From Kappaphycus alvarezii (Eukaryota > Rhodophyta > Florideophyceae > Gigartinales > Solieriaceae), in contig NADL03000061.1 in assembly GCA_002205965.3 (NCBI GenBank), positions 310,001 through 374,000 on the forward strand: a stretch of 64,000 nt of DNA, written 5' to 3'. This document shows, piece after piece, positions 31,960-42,114 of the stretch. Position 1 is the stretch's first letter. Every line of letters starts with the position of its first letter. Position numbers and translations under genes: made by a program. The notes under the pieces are model-generated. The model ran no database searches. It worked only from the letters and a program-made list of their open reading frames with translations, and was not told where the DNA came from.

Positions 31960-32770
31960 AGAAGCTTTCGGAAGCAGTCTACGCAGCGGAGGAATAGTTA
32001 CCGCCTGGCAATACCCGTACCCGTGCTTTCCGCGTCCTCATGTCACTACCTGGAGCTCAGGGATGGGTCCACTGTTCGCTTCGTGCGGGGTTGAGGACAC
32101 ACATCAGGAGAAAGGATTTTTCGGTGTGGCTGCAGTACTTCTGCCAACTCTGTTTTCGCCCCTGACACTCCTTGCCGAAGCCTGGGTGCCTGAGACACTC
32201 GACACTCGTGGTGACCATTTGCTGCATTGTCGTTATGAATGCTAGCGCAACAATCGCCACAAAAATCGGTTGCTTTGCTAGGCAATGATCTTTGACGGGC
32301 AGCTCTGCGCTTCATCGAACGGCTTGTGCATCATCAACACCGAGCAAGACCAGACATCAGAGCCATGGGTGCCGCAGGTGCAATTGACTATTTCGACATA
32401 ACGTTTGTCAATCCACTCGCTCCCTCTCATTCCAGAGTCCCAACTTTCAACGCGACGGCCAGTCTCAATTCAGTGAGCGCGGCGAAGCGGCGGAAATACC
32501 AGAGCTTTCTTGTGGAAATACTGGAGAGGAGCAGGCTAGTTCCTGTTCTAATCTCTACTTTTGGCTAATGGCATCCAGAGGCGTTTTCAGTGGTCACTGA
32601 GCTTACAAAAACAGTCGCCAGCCGCGCATTGGAACGGTTTTCGAGGGATCGAGGCATTCTACAGCGAAACTCGGCGTTGACAGTAACTTCTAACGCTGCT
32701 AGTCTGCTGGCTTGCATCCCATCGACTTCCTGGCAGACTGTTGCTGGTGCTAGCATTCGACAGCAATGAT
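31960..32770 (+). pseudogene. LINE-B endonuclease C-terminus
   Basis: This begins with DFRLALPLKQPTTTEEAFGS (~31918). A Cys/His remnant DTRGDHLLHCRYEC (~32203-32243) is followed by HRARPDIRAMGAAGAIDYFDITFVNPLAPS (~32340-32430, outline), the clearest copy of the R-P-D ... D-x-T endonuclease signature in the window. Then come RSRLVPVLISTFG (~32530), an in-frame stop at the TGGCTAATGG position, and the C-terminus with TSNAASLLACI (~32690). 'RPD-(x)12-14-D' is the restriction-like endonuclease pattern of R2-type LINEs; the catalytic role is inferred from that. Confidence 0.75.
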
Positions 32771-32889
32771 TTGTTCATTGCTTCGACCATCGGTACATGT
32801 ATCTGATATGGCAAACAGGTTTACAACTCCAACTGATTTCTAGCCAATACATACATCAATAAAGAGACCTGCCTTTTCCCTAAATGGGA

Positions 32890-34050
32890 AAGTACTACAA
32901 TTCCAGTGGGCGTCAAAGCGTTTGTGCGTTGCGAAGCTAGAGTGGGTAGAACAACTCTGCACAACCTGCTGGTGGCCGAGCTGAAGGTGAGTAAGGCACT
33001 TGCAGCGATGTTTCTGGCGGGAGTCAGTCAGATCCCAAGGGATTGCCGCTTCGCATCCAGCGATTTCACTGGAAGTTGGAGCTCAGCAGAATACTTCCGA
33101 ATCCAGGACTACCCCTGCCAGTGTGCGGACGCAGCGCTCCATCACGTCGTCGAACATGGCGGCGCCCTCGACTGTGGACGATATCGGGACTACGCGCAGC
33201 AGGTAGCCGAGCTTGCAGGCCAAAAGCAATTTTCGGAACAGCTTGAATGCTATTTGCGTATCCTCGTGGTTGGTGATGGACTCAAGGAACGGTTCGAGGG
33301 ACTGGACGTGCGTAGTGAAAATTCTGTTGGTGAAGGTCTCCGACCCGACTGGAGCGCTGCGGACGGGTCTGCCCTCAACTATTTTCATTGTAGGATCTTC
33401 AGGTAGAGGCACTGCACGGATTCTTGTGGGGCCGTCGGCCACCAGACTTTGCATTCTGGCAAGGAGAAATGCAAACCCCTGGTCGTGGCGCAAAGAGACG
33501 GGAAGATTTCAACTGCGCGGCGGAGTTGATCATGGCGCCCAATGATTTACCTGCGTCATGGTACCACAGTTAGAGCAGCATGCGGCCAAATTTGTTTGTC
33601 TTCCTCGTCTTGGGAACTTGGAAGTTCTTGGATCTTGAGTAACGGGGTGCAGAACCAAGTCGAAGAGGAGGGCGACGAGGTTGCCCTTCTGATGCATCCC
33701 TTGCATGCTTCTGATAGTGTGGCGATCGGTCCACAGCTTTGCTAGAGCATAGCAGTACGAGAGACCCACGGTAGCAATTCTGGGAGGAGGGTCCAAAAGG
33801 CTTCCAGGAAAGCAGCAAGACTGCACAAATTAAACGCATTTTTCAAGTCTTTGGTCAGCATGCCGTATACGTAATCCGTTCCTAACTTCTGAAAAACACG
33901 TCGGACGTGGTTGACAGCTTTTTCGGTTCCAGCTCGACTGGCCATCCCCACTTGGAGGGGCTGCAGGTACTCGGCTGCCTTCTGGGTGGCTGGGAATGAT
34001 GGGGTAGTTTACTTCGTCGTCTGACACTTCTAGCGAGGTCCATGACAAAG
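32890..34050 (-). pseudogene. LINE-B copy 5 (antisense): RT fragment
   Basis: The minus strand reads GMASRAGTEKAVNHVRRVF (~33895-33951), TKDLKNAFNLCSLAAFLEAF (~33800-33860) and LLPELLPWV. A motif-B remnant GNLVALLFDLVLHPV follows (~33640-33690). The thumb region has FTNRIFTTHVQSLEPFLESI and HEDTQIAFKLFRK (~33215-33300), then VLDSEVFCELQLPVKSLDAK (~33070). It matches the LINE-B RT at 30660-31760. The YxDD block is not readable, and the endonuclease is absent (cut near 32890). Upstream the minus strand has LEVSDDEVNYPIIPS (34005-34048), also found at ~44855-44895. Confidence 0.75.
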
Positions 34051-34491
34051 TGCAAGATTTGGTGGCCTACCGCACCACCGCCGTCCGTCCAAGAGCTCTA
34101 CCCAGCCGGCCTAAAACAATTTTATAGCGAAGGAGAAGGAACAAAAGTCTTCTTCTTCTAGTGTCTATGATCGTCTTTAGCTGACTTGTCTTTTTATTTC
34201 TTCGCTTAAGCTCCCTCCTCCACCTACACCTCGCCCTCCTCGTCCGACGTTCGCGCCCGCTCCCGCGGTCCTGCTGCGGTTGCGCTCTGTCGCGCGTCGA
34301 CGGTGCTTTCGCCCTCATCTTCCCTCTTCTCCTGGTTTTTTCTTTTTTCTTCTTTGATTCTCCCGATCTTCGCCAGATTCGTTTTTCCACAGCGCTATCT
34401 TATTGGCTACTTCTTGATTTTAAGTCTATCGTGATCTTTTTATTGGCTATTTCCTTTCCCGTGATCTCCCGACCCCACAGTTTCTGCCACC
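34051..34491 (+). promoter_or_regulatory. 5' leader of LINE-A copy 2 with paired ATTGG boxes
   Basis: TATTGGCTA occurs at 34401-34409 and 34441-34449, each followed by a pyrimidine stretch, in a longer imperfect direct repeat that also repeats GTGATCT. ATTGG is an inverted CCAAT box. As LINEs carry internal promoters, this may be one. The ATG of ORF1 follows at 34492 in the context CCACCATG. The LINE-A 5' border in this interval was not located. Confidence 0.35.
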
Positions 34492-35633
34492 ATGCCTTCC
34501 CGACCTTCTTCTGGGCATTCCGACACCGTTGTTTCCCTAACCCATGCGTCGATGGACTATCTGGTCAAATGCGTCTCCATCTTTGATGGAGTCGTCAATC
34601 TCTCCGACCCTGCAGCCACAGCTGCATTCTGTTCTGCCGTTCAGAACTCCCCCGTGGCGACCGCTCTGGCCCCTTCTCTGCAAAACAACCCTCAGTTTCG
34701 TTCCGTCCTGCAGATCTTGACCTCTCTTGCGGCCCCTTCCCGCCAACTTCTCCAGCCACTGAACCGGACCAATCTCCCAATCCTGCTCCTCAGCCTCCGC
34801 AATCCTACCTACGCGCGGCGGCCATGCCCCAACAGCCCCAAAACCCCTCCGCCGTCTCCCTTTCCTGGGCGCCAAGGCCTCACCCATCAGGGTGACCTTT
34901 CAGCTGTTCGCATCTCCACCAAGTTTGCGGGCCGCGTCCGCCGAGCTACTCGAGGGCTTTTTGGCGGCAACACCAAGCGAGTTGTCGTCACGTCTCCTCC
35001 GGACTTTCCTGTACACGATCCGTCCGCTTTCCGCCGAGCCATCACACAAGGTGGTTTTCCGGGCTCCTGTTCCATTATTCGCTCCTCTTCCCCTCATGTC
35101 TTCATGGTGTGCGCTGCCGAGCGGGATTTGGCGTCTTTGCCTCCCGCCTATACCGCCTTCCGAAACTTGGCGAAGACATCGGACAACTACGACCCTCCCG
35201 AACTCGTGTTTTCCGAAATCATGGACATCTCTTCAGACCTGTCTCCTGCCCAGCTCCGCGGCGTCCTTCCTGGCCTTCGACAAGAAATCGAACGCCTGGA
35301 ATCTCCGTCCTGCTTGTGGTATCCGGCTCCTGCTTTTGCCCAATCCCTCCGCGAAATGGAGTCCGCAGCTTACCAGACTCTTTCTGCCGATCCCACCTTT
35401 GCCCGGGACATGCCTCCCCTCGCACCCCCTTCGGTCCCGCTGTCCACTCTAAGCGCCGTCGCGCCCGTCCAGATGTGACCGATACGGACGGTTTTACCCT
35501 GGTTGCACGTCGCGGCCCTGGGCCCGCGACCTCTTCTGCTCCTAGCTCCCCCGTTCCCCCGCAGGTTGACGGTCGGTTCTCTGTCCTCGAATACGTCCCA
35601 GTTCCGGAATCAATGACCGATAATGACCAGTAG
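34492..35633 (+). pseudogene. LINE-A copy 2 ORF1, one frameshift near its end
   Basis: ATG 34492 (CCACCATG) opens a 328-codon frame to 35478. It begins MPSRPSSGHSDTVVSLTHAS and contains KFAGRVRRATRGLFGGNTKR (~34921-34980), ITQGGFPGSCSII (~35041) and MVCAAERDLAS (~35104). In the next frame TDTDGFTLVARRGPG (~35478-35522) and a short tail end at TAG 35631-35633, so a frame change near 35440-35460 cuts the original protein. The relatives at 12995-14268 and 56890-57591 share these blocks, including a DGF(T/K)V-like motif near the end. It is presumed to be an RNA-binding LINE ORF1, without a recognisable zinc knuckle. A short spacer with CCCTGCTCTTTTCAGGG leads to ORF2. Confidence 0.75.
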
Positions 35634-36310
35634 GATTGCTTCTGTCCCTCCTACTGCCCTTACTTTCCCTGCTCTTTTCAGGGCTTCGATACCCGTTCTT
35701 CCGTACATCCCTCGCCCAGTTCAAGCAGCGGCCTACGACCTCTATTTTGCCTCCTGAGCCGTGTCATCGCTGCTCCGTCTGATGCACATCGTCATCGTGC
35801 CCTTCTCGAACTTGTCGCCCTCCCCAAACTCGTATTTCGACGCAATCATCCTCGCTTCCATCGCTCGAGCCGCTCTGAAATCTGCTCCAATCTTGCCGAC
35901 CGCATTCGTCTCGCATCTTCCGGTCTTTTCGATGACCTCTTCATTGAAGCCCTCTCCCTTTTCGGGGCCTCCCACCCCCTGCTACCCATGCCGACGCCTC
36001 TCATTCCCCATCTACCCTCCAGCGCAGCCGCCGCTTACTGCACCGTGGCAGTCCTTCCCGCGCCACAGCAGCCTTACTGCACGATACCCCACCTGTTGTG
36101 CCCTCGGAAGACAATCTCCGCAGACTCAAATCCCTTCACCCCACGCCCGTCCCCCGTTCAGCCCCTCCCTAACTCTCGTCTTCCCCCTGCCGTCAAGTTT
36201 TCCGTTTCGGATGTTCGTAGAGCCATCCATAGCCTCGACCCGTCCACCGCCCCTGGATCTGATGGCCTTTCCCCGCTCTTTCTCCGTATGTTGCTTCGAC
36301 CTGCGGGGGA
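35634..36310 (+). pseudogene. LINE-A copy 2 ORF2, N-terminal part, frameshifted
   Basis: This connects ORF1 to the RT. Frames give LASSGLFDDLFIEA (antisense relatives share FDDLFEEA), a Ser/Arg-rich stretch, then VKFSVSDVRRAIHSLDPSTA and PGSDGLSPLFLRMLLRPAGE (~36195-36315). The last is the RT entrance block 'A-P-G-x-D-G-(L/I)'. Small indels put these pieces in different frames. No APE-type endonuclease is seen here, consistent with a C-terminal endonuclease instead. Confidence 0.7.
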
Positions 36311-38040
36311 GTGCATCCCGCCCGTGACTGTCTTTATGTGCTGACCAAGTTTGTTAACATGTGTTCCAACGGCGAACTACCGGACTCGTGCAGGGCCTAC
36401 TTCTGTGGGGGCCGGCTCACAGCCCTCCACAAGCCCAACGGTGGACTTCGCCCTATAGCTGTTGGTCTCCTCCTCCGCCGACTTATTGCCCGCCTCCTCG
36501 CTCACAAGGCTTGCTCGACTGCAGCTTCCTATCTCTTGCCTCATCAACTCGGCGTGGGCGTTAAAAGCGGGGCTGAGGCCATTGTTCATGCCGTCCGTCG
36601 CCTGACGCAAAACACCAAGTTCCAGGACCACGTATTGATCCAAGTCGATGCCCACAATGCTTTCAACAGCATTTGTCGACAACGCATTCTTGATGCCGTT
36701 CTGGACTTTGCACCTGGCATCGCGCGATGGGTTCACTACTGTTATGGGGATACCTCTTTTCTCTCATTCGGTTCATTCTCCATACTAAGCGCCGATGGCA
36801 CTCAACAGGGGGATCCTTTGGGGGCTCTGCTTTTCGCTCTCGCTCTCCATCCTCTCGTTCTCAAGTTCCAGGAGCGATTCCGGCCCCCGCTCAACGCTTG
36901 GTATGCAGACGATGGGAACTTGGTCGTTCCCCGCTCGCAGGCCCTCGAGGCTTTGCAATTCTTCCAGAGTCAGGGACCAGCCATCGGGTTCGCACTGAAT
37001 ATGACCAAAACTCACGTATACGGCCTCTCCTATAATCCCTCTCCCCTCACTCTTCCCTGCCCCTTCTCCACGCCCGATGGCTTTACCGTTCTCGGCTCTC
37101 CCATTGGTTCCGATACCTTCGTCAGCGCCGCATTTCACACCCGTCAAGCTGAAGTAGATCGCATCTTTTCCTGTCTTCAGTCCTTCGATGACGCCCAGAT
37201 GGCCTACCACTTGCACCGTTTCTGTGCGAGCGCCTGTAAGGTTGTTTATCTGCTGCGGACTCTCTCCCCCCACCAATCTACGGCTTTGGCCGTCAGCTTC
37301 GACCGGAAGCAGCGGGAGGCTTTCGCACAGATTCATGGTCCTTGCACCGACTCCGAATGGGAGCAAGCCTGCCTTCCTATTTCCTACGGGGGCCTCGGCA
37401 TTCTTCTCGCTTCGTCAATCCCTGAGTCCGCTTATGCGGCTTCGATGATTGATGTTTTCCGCCGTTTCTCAGATCTGCTCTCCTTCTCGGGAGACCTACA
37501 CCTGGAGGAAGTGCCTCGGGCCGCGATTTCTTTATTATCTACCCGTTATCCAGATCTTTCGGCTTCCCTGTCGCCCACTTCCCTGTTTCAGAGGTGTCAA
37601 ACGCCGGTCCCCGACGAACGGCTCCAGTCTGCTATCTCGTCTGAGCTTCACAGTTCGACGTTTGATCGGATCTTCCGATCATCCTCTGACCGCGACAGAT
37701 CTCGCCTCCTATCTGTCCGTGAGTCGTCCGCCTGTTCAGCTTTCTCTACTTTACCGCACCCTCACCGCGGCACCTATCTGTCCTCGCAAGCTTGGATAGT
37801 CGCTGTATCTCTACGCCTCGGCCGCGCGATTTTCTCTGGTCATGATCGATGTCCGGTATGTGCTCGCCGTTCCAACGACATCGCCCCGTTGCTCGATCCC
37901 CTGGGCAAACATGCCCTCACCTGTAAGTACAACGATGGGCAGACCCGTCGCCACAATGTCTTGCGTAACGCTCTCCATCGCTACTGTAAGGAGCTTGGAA
38001 TTTCTGCCTCTCTTGAACATCTGCTTCCTCTCTTCCCCCT
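36311..38040 (+). CDS. LINE-A copy 2 ORF2: RT, thumb and zinc knuckle, uninterrupted
   Basis: One open frame spans the catalytic part. It shows GGLRPIAVGLLLRRLIAR (~36440), GVGVKSGAEAIVHAVRR (~36552), HVLIQVDAHNAFNSI (~36630, first catalytic Asp), ADGTQQGDPLGALLFALAL (~36795) and AWYADDGNLVVP (~36897, catalytic DD). TVLGSPIGSD (~37086) and DDAQMAYHLHRFCAS (~37188) belong to the thumb. The zinc knuckle is CPVCARR ... GKHALTC (~37854-37925), followed by RRHNVLRNALHRYCKELGIS. The open frame formally ends at 38233, but a change near 38035-38065 moves the true C-terminus to the next frame. Compared with copy 1 (14319-17068) this is far less damaged, so copy 2 is likely closer to an active source. 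Confidence 0.85.
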
Positions 38041-38379
38041 TCGTCCTCTTCCTCGTCCGCCCTTCGCAAAGATCTTTATATCCCTGCTGCATATGGCCTC
38101 GACCCGAAGGATATTGCTTTGGATGTCACAGTGGCCCATCCACAGGTCACTTCTCGCGTTTCCCAGTGTGCCCTATCTGGCGGCGCAGCTGCCTCAATGG
38201 CTGAACGTGCGAAACACACGCACTACGGTCTAGTCTGCCACACGAACGATATACGGCTTCTTCCTGTTGGTATTGATGTGTTTGCCCTTGGGGCCGACGG
38301 GCGACTTTCTTCCGGTGCCTTTCTACGTTCGCTGCTGCCCGTCGAGGCACCACTCCCCAATGGGAACTGCACCTCCTAA
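38041..38379 (+). pseudogene. LINE-A copy 2 endonuclease-like C-terminus
   Basis: In the frame of 38119-38379 the C-terminus reads RKDLYIPAAYGLDPKDIALD then VTVAHPQVTSRVS, ALSGGAAASMAERAKHTHYG and RLLPVGIDVFALGADG. The D ... DVTV pair after the CCHC knuckle is the restriction-like endonuclease layout, with KDLY in place of PD. A 3-base change relative to copy 1 (DVFALGADG against DVFGALGADG) is in phase. It ends at TAA 38377-38379. Confidence 0.7.
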
Positions 38380-38553
38380 TCACGCGCTTTGTGTTCTGCT
38401 TGCATGGGTTGCAAGCTCGTCAAATTCTTACCAGATGCATTTCCGATTAGTTTCTCTCTCATCCCCCTTCGCATGTTAGTTTCCCTGTAATCCCCCTCAG
38501 CATGTTCTCCCACATGCTCTTTCCACATCCCGTAAAGATTACACACACACACA
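38380..38553 (+). repeat. 3' UTR and (AC)n tail of LINE-A copy 2
   Basis: The 3' UTR matches copy 1 up to CCCGTAAAGATTAC and then runs into ACACACACACACA (38540-38553). LINE-E and LINE-D end in the same TAAAGA(T)TTAC word with (ACC)n, so a short microsatellite after this word is the normal terminus. Confidence 0.7.
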
Positions 38554-38564
38554 AGGAACTCACA

Positions 38565-39830
38565 TTCTCAGCGCCCCCATAGGTCCGCTGCCATTCATGC
38601 AACGGGACTTCGACGAACACGTCGGGTCCTTCAAGCTATTCCTGGCAACAATTGCCGATCCCGACGACACACAAGTGGGCCTTCTACTCCCCCGAAATTG
38701 CGTTGGGTCTGCAATGTCTGCTACTTGTACGCGTCGTTCCCCCTTCTAGTATAGGGGAAGGCGCCAAGTGCTTCGACGAGATGATCGAGAAACGCGTCCG
38801 AACTCTGGCAGAAGACACCCTCGACCGTGAAGTATTTCGAGAACTCCAGCTCCCAGTGAAACCGTTAAGCCCCAAAAAACTATCGCTGGGGATAGGCCTC
38901 ACGTCGGCGCGCGACATTTCCGCCGCCGATTTTCTCGTTTCTTGTGCCGCTGCTGATACCCTCAGCCACTCCATCTTACTGGCTCCGGTACGACCGCTGA
39001 GCACTTAAAAGATGCATCTGAAGCCTGTAGGGTGTGGTCTGCCTCATTTCCGCCGTCGAAGATAGTTCCCTTCAGCGCCTTTTGGTCCAAAAACTCACCC
39101 CGCAAAGAAGCTGACAGACGTAATTCAACAAGCGGCTCAAGACCTCATACCCCAGGGGCAACTGCCGGAAACCCAGGACATCTCGACCACCTCATGCACT
39201 GCTTGCATGGCCGGGAGCGAATCAAGCGTCATGAAAGTAGGGTTACGGTCCTTACGTCGGACTTTGCAAAGGCCGCGCGACACCAGGTCATTGAGGCCCG
39301 TCTCAATGGCCAACCCCGCACAAGCCTAGACATCAAGGCTATAGGGAGCACCGCAGGACAGAATTTTTCGACGTTACATTCGCCAATCCACTTGCTCCCT
39401 CCAACACACGGGCCCGTTGCTTCAACCCTTTTGACATCTCAAAACGCCGCTAAAGCGTCAAAGTTCAGGGGGTATCAAGACTTCATCACCACACATGCCG
39501 GGTCCCGACTGATCCGTTCCGATATCCACTCTCGGCGGGTGCATCTGGACGCATTCGCGGTGCTCACAGAAGTGGCTAGGCACGTCGCTATACGAGCCAT
39601 GGAGACCTTCGGGCAGGTGCGATTTTTCCTTATACGAGGACGCGCTGCCGCGACAGTTTAACCCAACACAGCATTCTTGCGGCTGGCCTCTAGCCAGCCC
39701 TGTGAGGTAGTACCTCATGACTCGGCCTCATTTCCGGACTCTCCATTACACAGACCTATCTCCCTAGTCTTCGAAAAATAGCCGTCCTGCATCCCTAATC
39801 AGTAAAGCACCCCAATTTTGCCCCCTTCGC
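38565..39830 (+). pseudogene. LINE-B copy 6: RT thumb and endonuclease, with tail
   Basis: This fragment is 5'-truncated beside the LINE-A tail. It starts with GPLPFMQRDFDEHVGSFKLF (~38580). GEGAKCFDEMIEKRVRTLAE (~38757) is followed by ELQLPVKPLSPKKLSLGIGL (~38840), which parallels the antisense copy 5. The endonuclease region includes SLDIKAIGSTAGQNFS (~39325) and a frameshifted DVTFANPLAPS, then RRVHLDAF and the RGRAAATV C-terminus. After the stop the 3' UTR CCCTGTGAGGTAGTACCT (~39697) equals that at 22868, ending in CAGTAAAGCACCCCAATTTT (~39798-39817). Confidence 0.75.
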
Positions 39831-40014
39831 GGGGGGAATCTAAAGGGGTAGCCGCTTCATGAGGCAGCTGCTACCAATCTACGTGGCGTCTCACCTACAG
39901 CGATTGGTCGGGGTGTGTTGTTCTTTTTACCCAGCTGCGTAAGGGGCGCGCGGGCTATTCACAGAGCCAGATATGCCGGAGCTCTACCTGCGGCAAGGAT
40001 GTTCACCACCCTTG

Positions 40015-40070
40015 TGAGGGGAACGGTTTGGTTTTAATACTTTTGGAAGATATATCCGACCTATCTATCC
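40015..40070 (-). mobile_element. LINE-B tail piece
   Basis: GGGGAACGGTTTGGTTTTAA followed by TTTTGGAAGATATATCCGAC is a minus-oriented tail. Possible flanking repeats (CCTTGTG/CCTTGCG) are weak. Confidence 0.55.
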
Positions 40071-40139
40071 TTGCGTGTGCAGATGAGGAGGGGGGCTTGT
40101 AAAATTTCAACTAGATGAGATGGTCTAAGGCCAGAAACT

Positions 40140-41410
40140 ACGGCGGAGGATCAAGGCTTAAAACCCCTGACAGCTGTAAGGACGTCCCCTTCAGTGAAGT
40201 TGCGCAACGGCATGTTGTTTCTCCCCGAGAAAAATCCCTCGTCAGGTTGGGGGCGGTGTCTGGGAATGTTTGTCGAGCAGGGCCCGGATGACGCCAGGGG
40301 TTGGTGGGAGGACACCACGCGAATCCAGAACTTGGGCTGCCTTACCAAATGCCCTATAGTTGAGGCTGTCAGTGAACTAGTGGATCGTTGGATACCTGCT
40401 TTCCATAGTTTTTGGAACTTTCCCTGGTTCCGTAGTGCTATCCGCGCTCTCATTTTGTCCGCAAGAGACTGTTGTCGGTTCCTGGGGGGGGTCGGAGTCG
40501 GAGTGGGACAGGTGGTAAGGGTTTTGGTGTTTTACTATTGGAAGATATATCTGATCTAGTGGGACAGTGTCGCGAGCATGACAGCGGGGAACAGGAACAG
40601 TTTGGCGAAAGCGTGCGAAGCGCCCGGGCCTCCGGCTTGGAACGCTTGTATGGCCTTACTCATAGCCTTTTCATATTTTTCGGCCAAGCAGCAGCGGAGC
40701 ATAGTGGGTATATGCGCCGTGACTGGGGTGCAATTGGTGGAACTTTGTGCTACCGAGGGTACCCCCCTGTACGGATAGTTCCGAGGAGTTGGGGGTGTAT
40801 GGCTGAATTCCGGGGCCATGCGGGGATTTGGGGGTTGGCGCTGGTGGGGCGGGGACGTCTAGGAATTAGACAGCTGCGGCTGTATGTTCCCCTGAAGAGC
40901 CATCGGGGGGAAGATCCGGGCGGGATGCACGAGGCGTGGTGTGCTGTTGTGGCACTTCCTGCTGTAATTGGGACTCGTGGATAAGTTTGTAGAGTTTTGG
41001 GCGCTGTACGCGCTGAGCATTTGGAGCACTGGGAGTAGAAAGATACGTGTAGAGCGCGGTATCGCTCGGACCCGAAACCTTGGAGCGGGCATATTGGTTG
41101 TTGCAGCCGCAGTACCAGTGGCCGATTTTCGCTAGTTCCCGATTCACAGTCATGGCGCTTGGGCGTCCCTAGATTTGAGTCCTTGGTGTGTGCGGCGCGC
41201 ATATGAGCCAAAAACTGTGCCTCTGTTTGGATCCTTCGTTTTTGCCGGGGGCTGAGGGGACAGGGTCCGGGGAGGGGTAGGGGAGGCCTTTCCGACGCCG
41301 GGCCTGTCATATGGCGGGAAGCGAACCATTTGGAGCCGTCCGCTTGGATTGGGTTGTTCTTTAATAGGGAAGCAGAAACTGCATTTTCGCAATAACGATC
41401 CGTGATCACA
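40140..41410 (-). pseudogene. LINE-B copy 7 (antisense): zinc-finger and linker region
   Basis: The minus strand gives the N-terminal half of LINE-B. CPLSPRQKRRIQTEAQFLAH (~41200-41260) followed by MRAAHTKDSNLGTPKRHDC corresponds to the finger of copy 4, with one Cys changed to Ser. IGHWYCGCNNQYARSKVSGP (~41060-41130) and FYSQCSKCSARTAPKT keep the Cys pairs. The linker reads FAKLFLFPAVMLATLSH (~40556-40610), MRARIALRNQGKFQKLW (~40400-40453) and FTEGDVLTAVRGFKP (~40151-40200), the last like the RT entrance. A 46-bp tail insertion sits at 40512-40557. Several frame changes occur. Confidence 0.75.
40512..40557 (-). mobile_element. 46-bp LINE-B tail insertion with 10-bp target duplication
   Basis: AGTGGGACAG at 40502-40511 is repeated at 40558-40567. 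The insert is a minus-oriented tail (GTTTTGGTGTTTTACTATTG). On the minus strand the coding sequence runs from the ATLSH block straight into the SDSD block if the insert is skipped. Confidence 0.85.
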
Positions 41411-41479
41411 GTGTCAGTGCTGTACGTACAACCCCATTTGATGTCCTATAACAGTGCACCCAACTAAGCGGTCCTGTCA

Positions 41480-41830
41480 TATTACATATTACAGTAAGGT
41501 ATGCCAACCCTAGGGACTGCGGTCCTGTACGCGAGTACGCCCCTCAGATCTTCTCCTTTCAACACTGTAATTGTCATTACAGACTTCCTCTCAGAAAGTG
41601 ACCGTTTGGGAAATCCAGCTCCTCGGCGGAGAGCGCAGGATCCTAGGGGATTCCCGATCAGCGATGAAGAGGCTGCTTAAGTGACAATGGTGTTTCCCAA
41701 GGCTTATTACAGTGCTATACACCAATCCTCGGGACACTGATCCTGTACGCCGGTATGCACCGCATACCTCCCTTTTCGTACTGTTATTGCGTCCAGACTT
41801 GACTCCGGGTGACCCTGGGGCGTCAGCAAA
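41480..41830 (-). repeat. Two head-to-tail copies of the LINE-B 5' block
   Basis: The motif found at 24705 and 29045 in + orientation (CCGGCGTACAGGAT) appears on the minus strand twice: at 41510-41560 (GCGTACAGGACCGCAGTCCC) and 41720-41785 (CATACCGGCGTACAGGATCA). The intervening sequence is also partly repeated after the second block. So the 5' end of this LINE-B copy is a short tandem array. Confidence 0.65.
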
Positions 41831-42114
41831 AAGTACCGTTTAAAAACTTGAGTTTCCCCGCGGAGCTCCATCGTTGCGAATTTTGAATCGAGGATGAAGG
41901 AAGAGCATGACGGGTCTTGCTTTCCTCGCTGGCTGCCGAGAAGGAAGCTAGCAGATTGTCACCAGGCGTGGTGTGGAACTTGGTGGGAATCTGGCGAGCC
42001 GGGGATGGGAACAGTAGCTTGGGTAGGCCCACTAATCACTAAAGTAAAGCACCCAAAATTCCGCCCTCTTCCAAACAGTAAAACACCGCAAGTGTTTTAG
42101 TTTGCAAACAGATT
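41831..42114. other. Spacer with LINE-B tail variants
   Basis: No gene is seen. Bases 42030-42095 contain two + oriented tails in a row: TAAAGTAAAGCACCCAAAAT followed by CAAACAGTAAAACACCGCAA. Confidence 0.5.

Larger units (their letters stand above)
28920..32770 (+). mobile_element. LINE-B copy 4, the most complete copy (~3.8 kb)
   Basis: This copy shows the whole element: leader similarity to copy 2 from ~28920, the 5' block at 29045-29125, N-terminal zinc finger, linker, RT, zinc knuckle and endonuclease, in one orientation. The reading frame is broken many times, so it is not active. It carries an internal 50-bp tail insertion (30893-30942). A polyadenylation-like AATAAA occurs downstream at ~32860. 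The order defines LINE-B as a single-ORF, R2-like non-LTR retrotransposon. Confidence 0.8.

Noticed and set aside
26107-40567. The short tail insertions could be introner-type introns
   Set aside because: They sit in coding regions with target duplications, but the borders do not give GT...AG introns that restore the uninterrupted sequence (30893, 26114 and 40512 checked), and they occur in both orientations.
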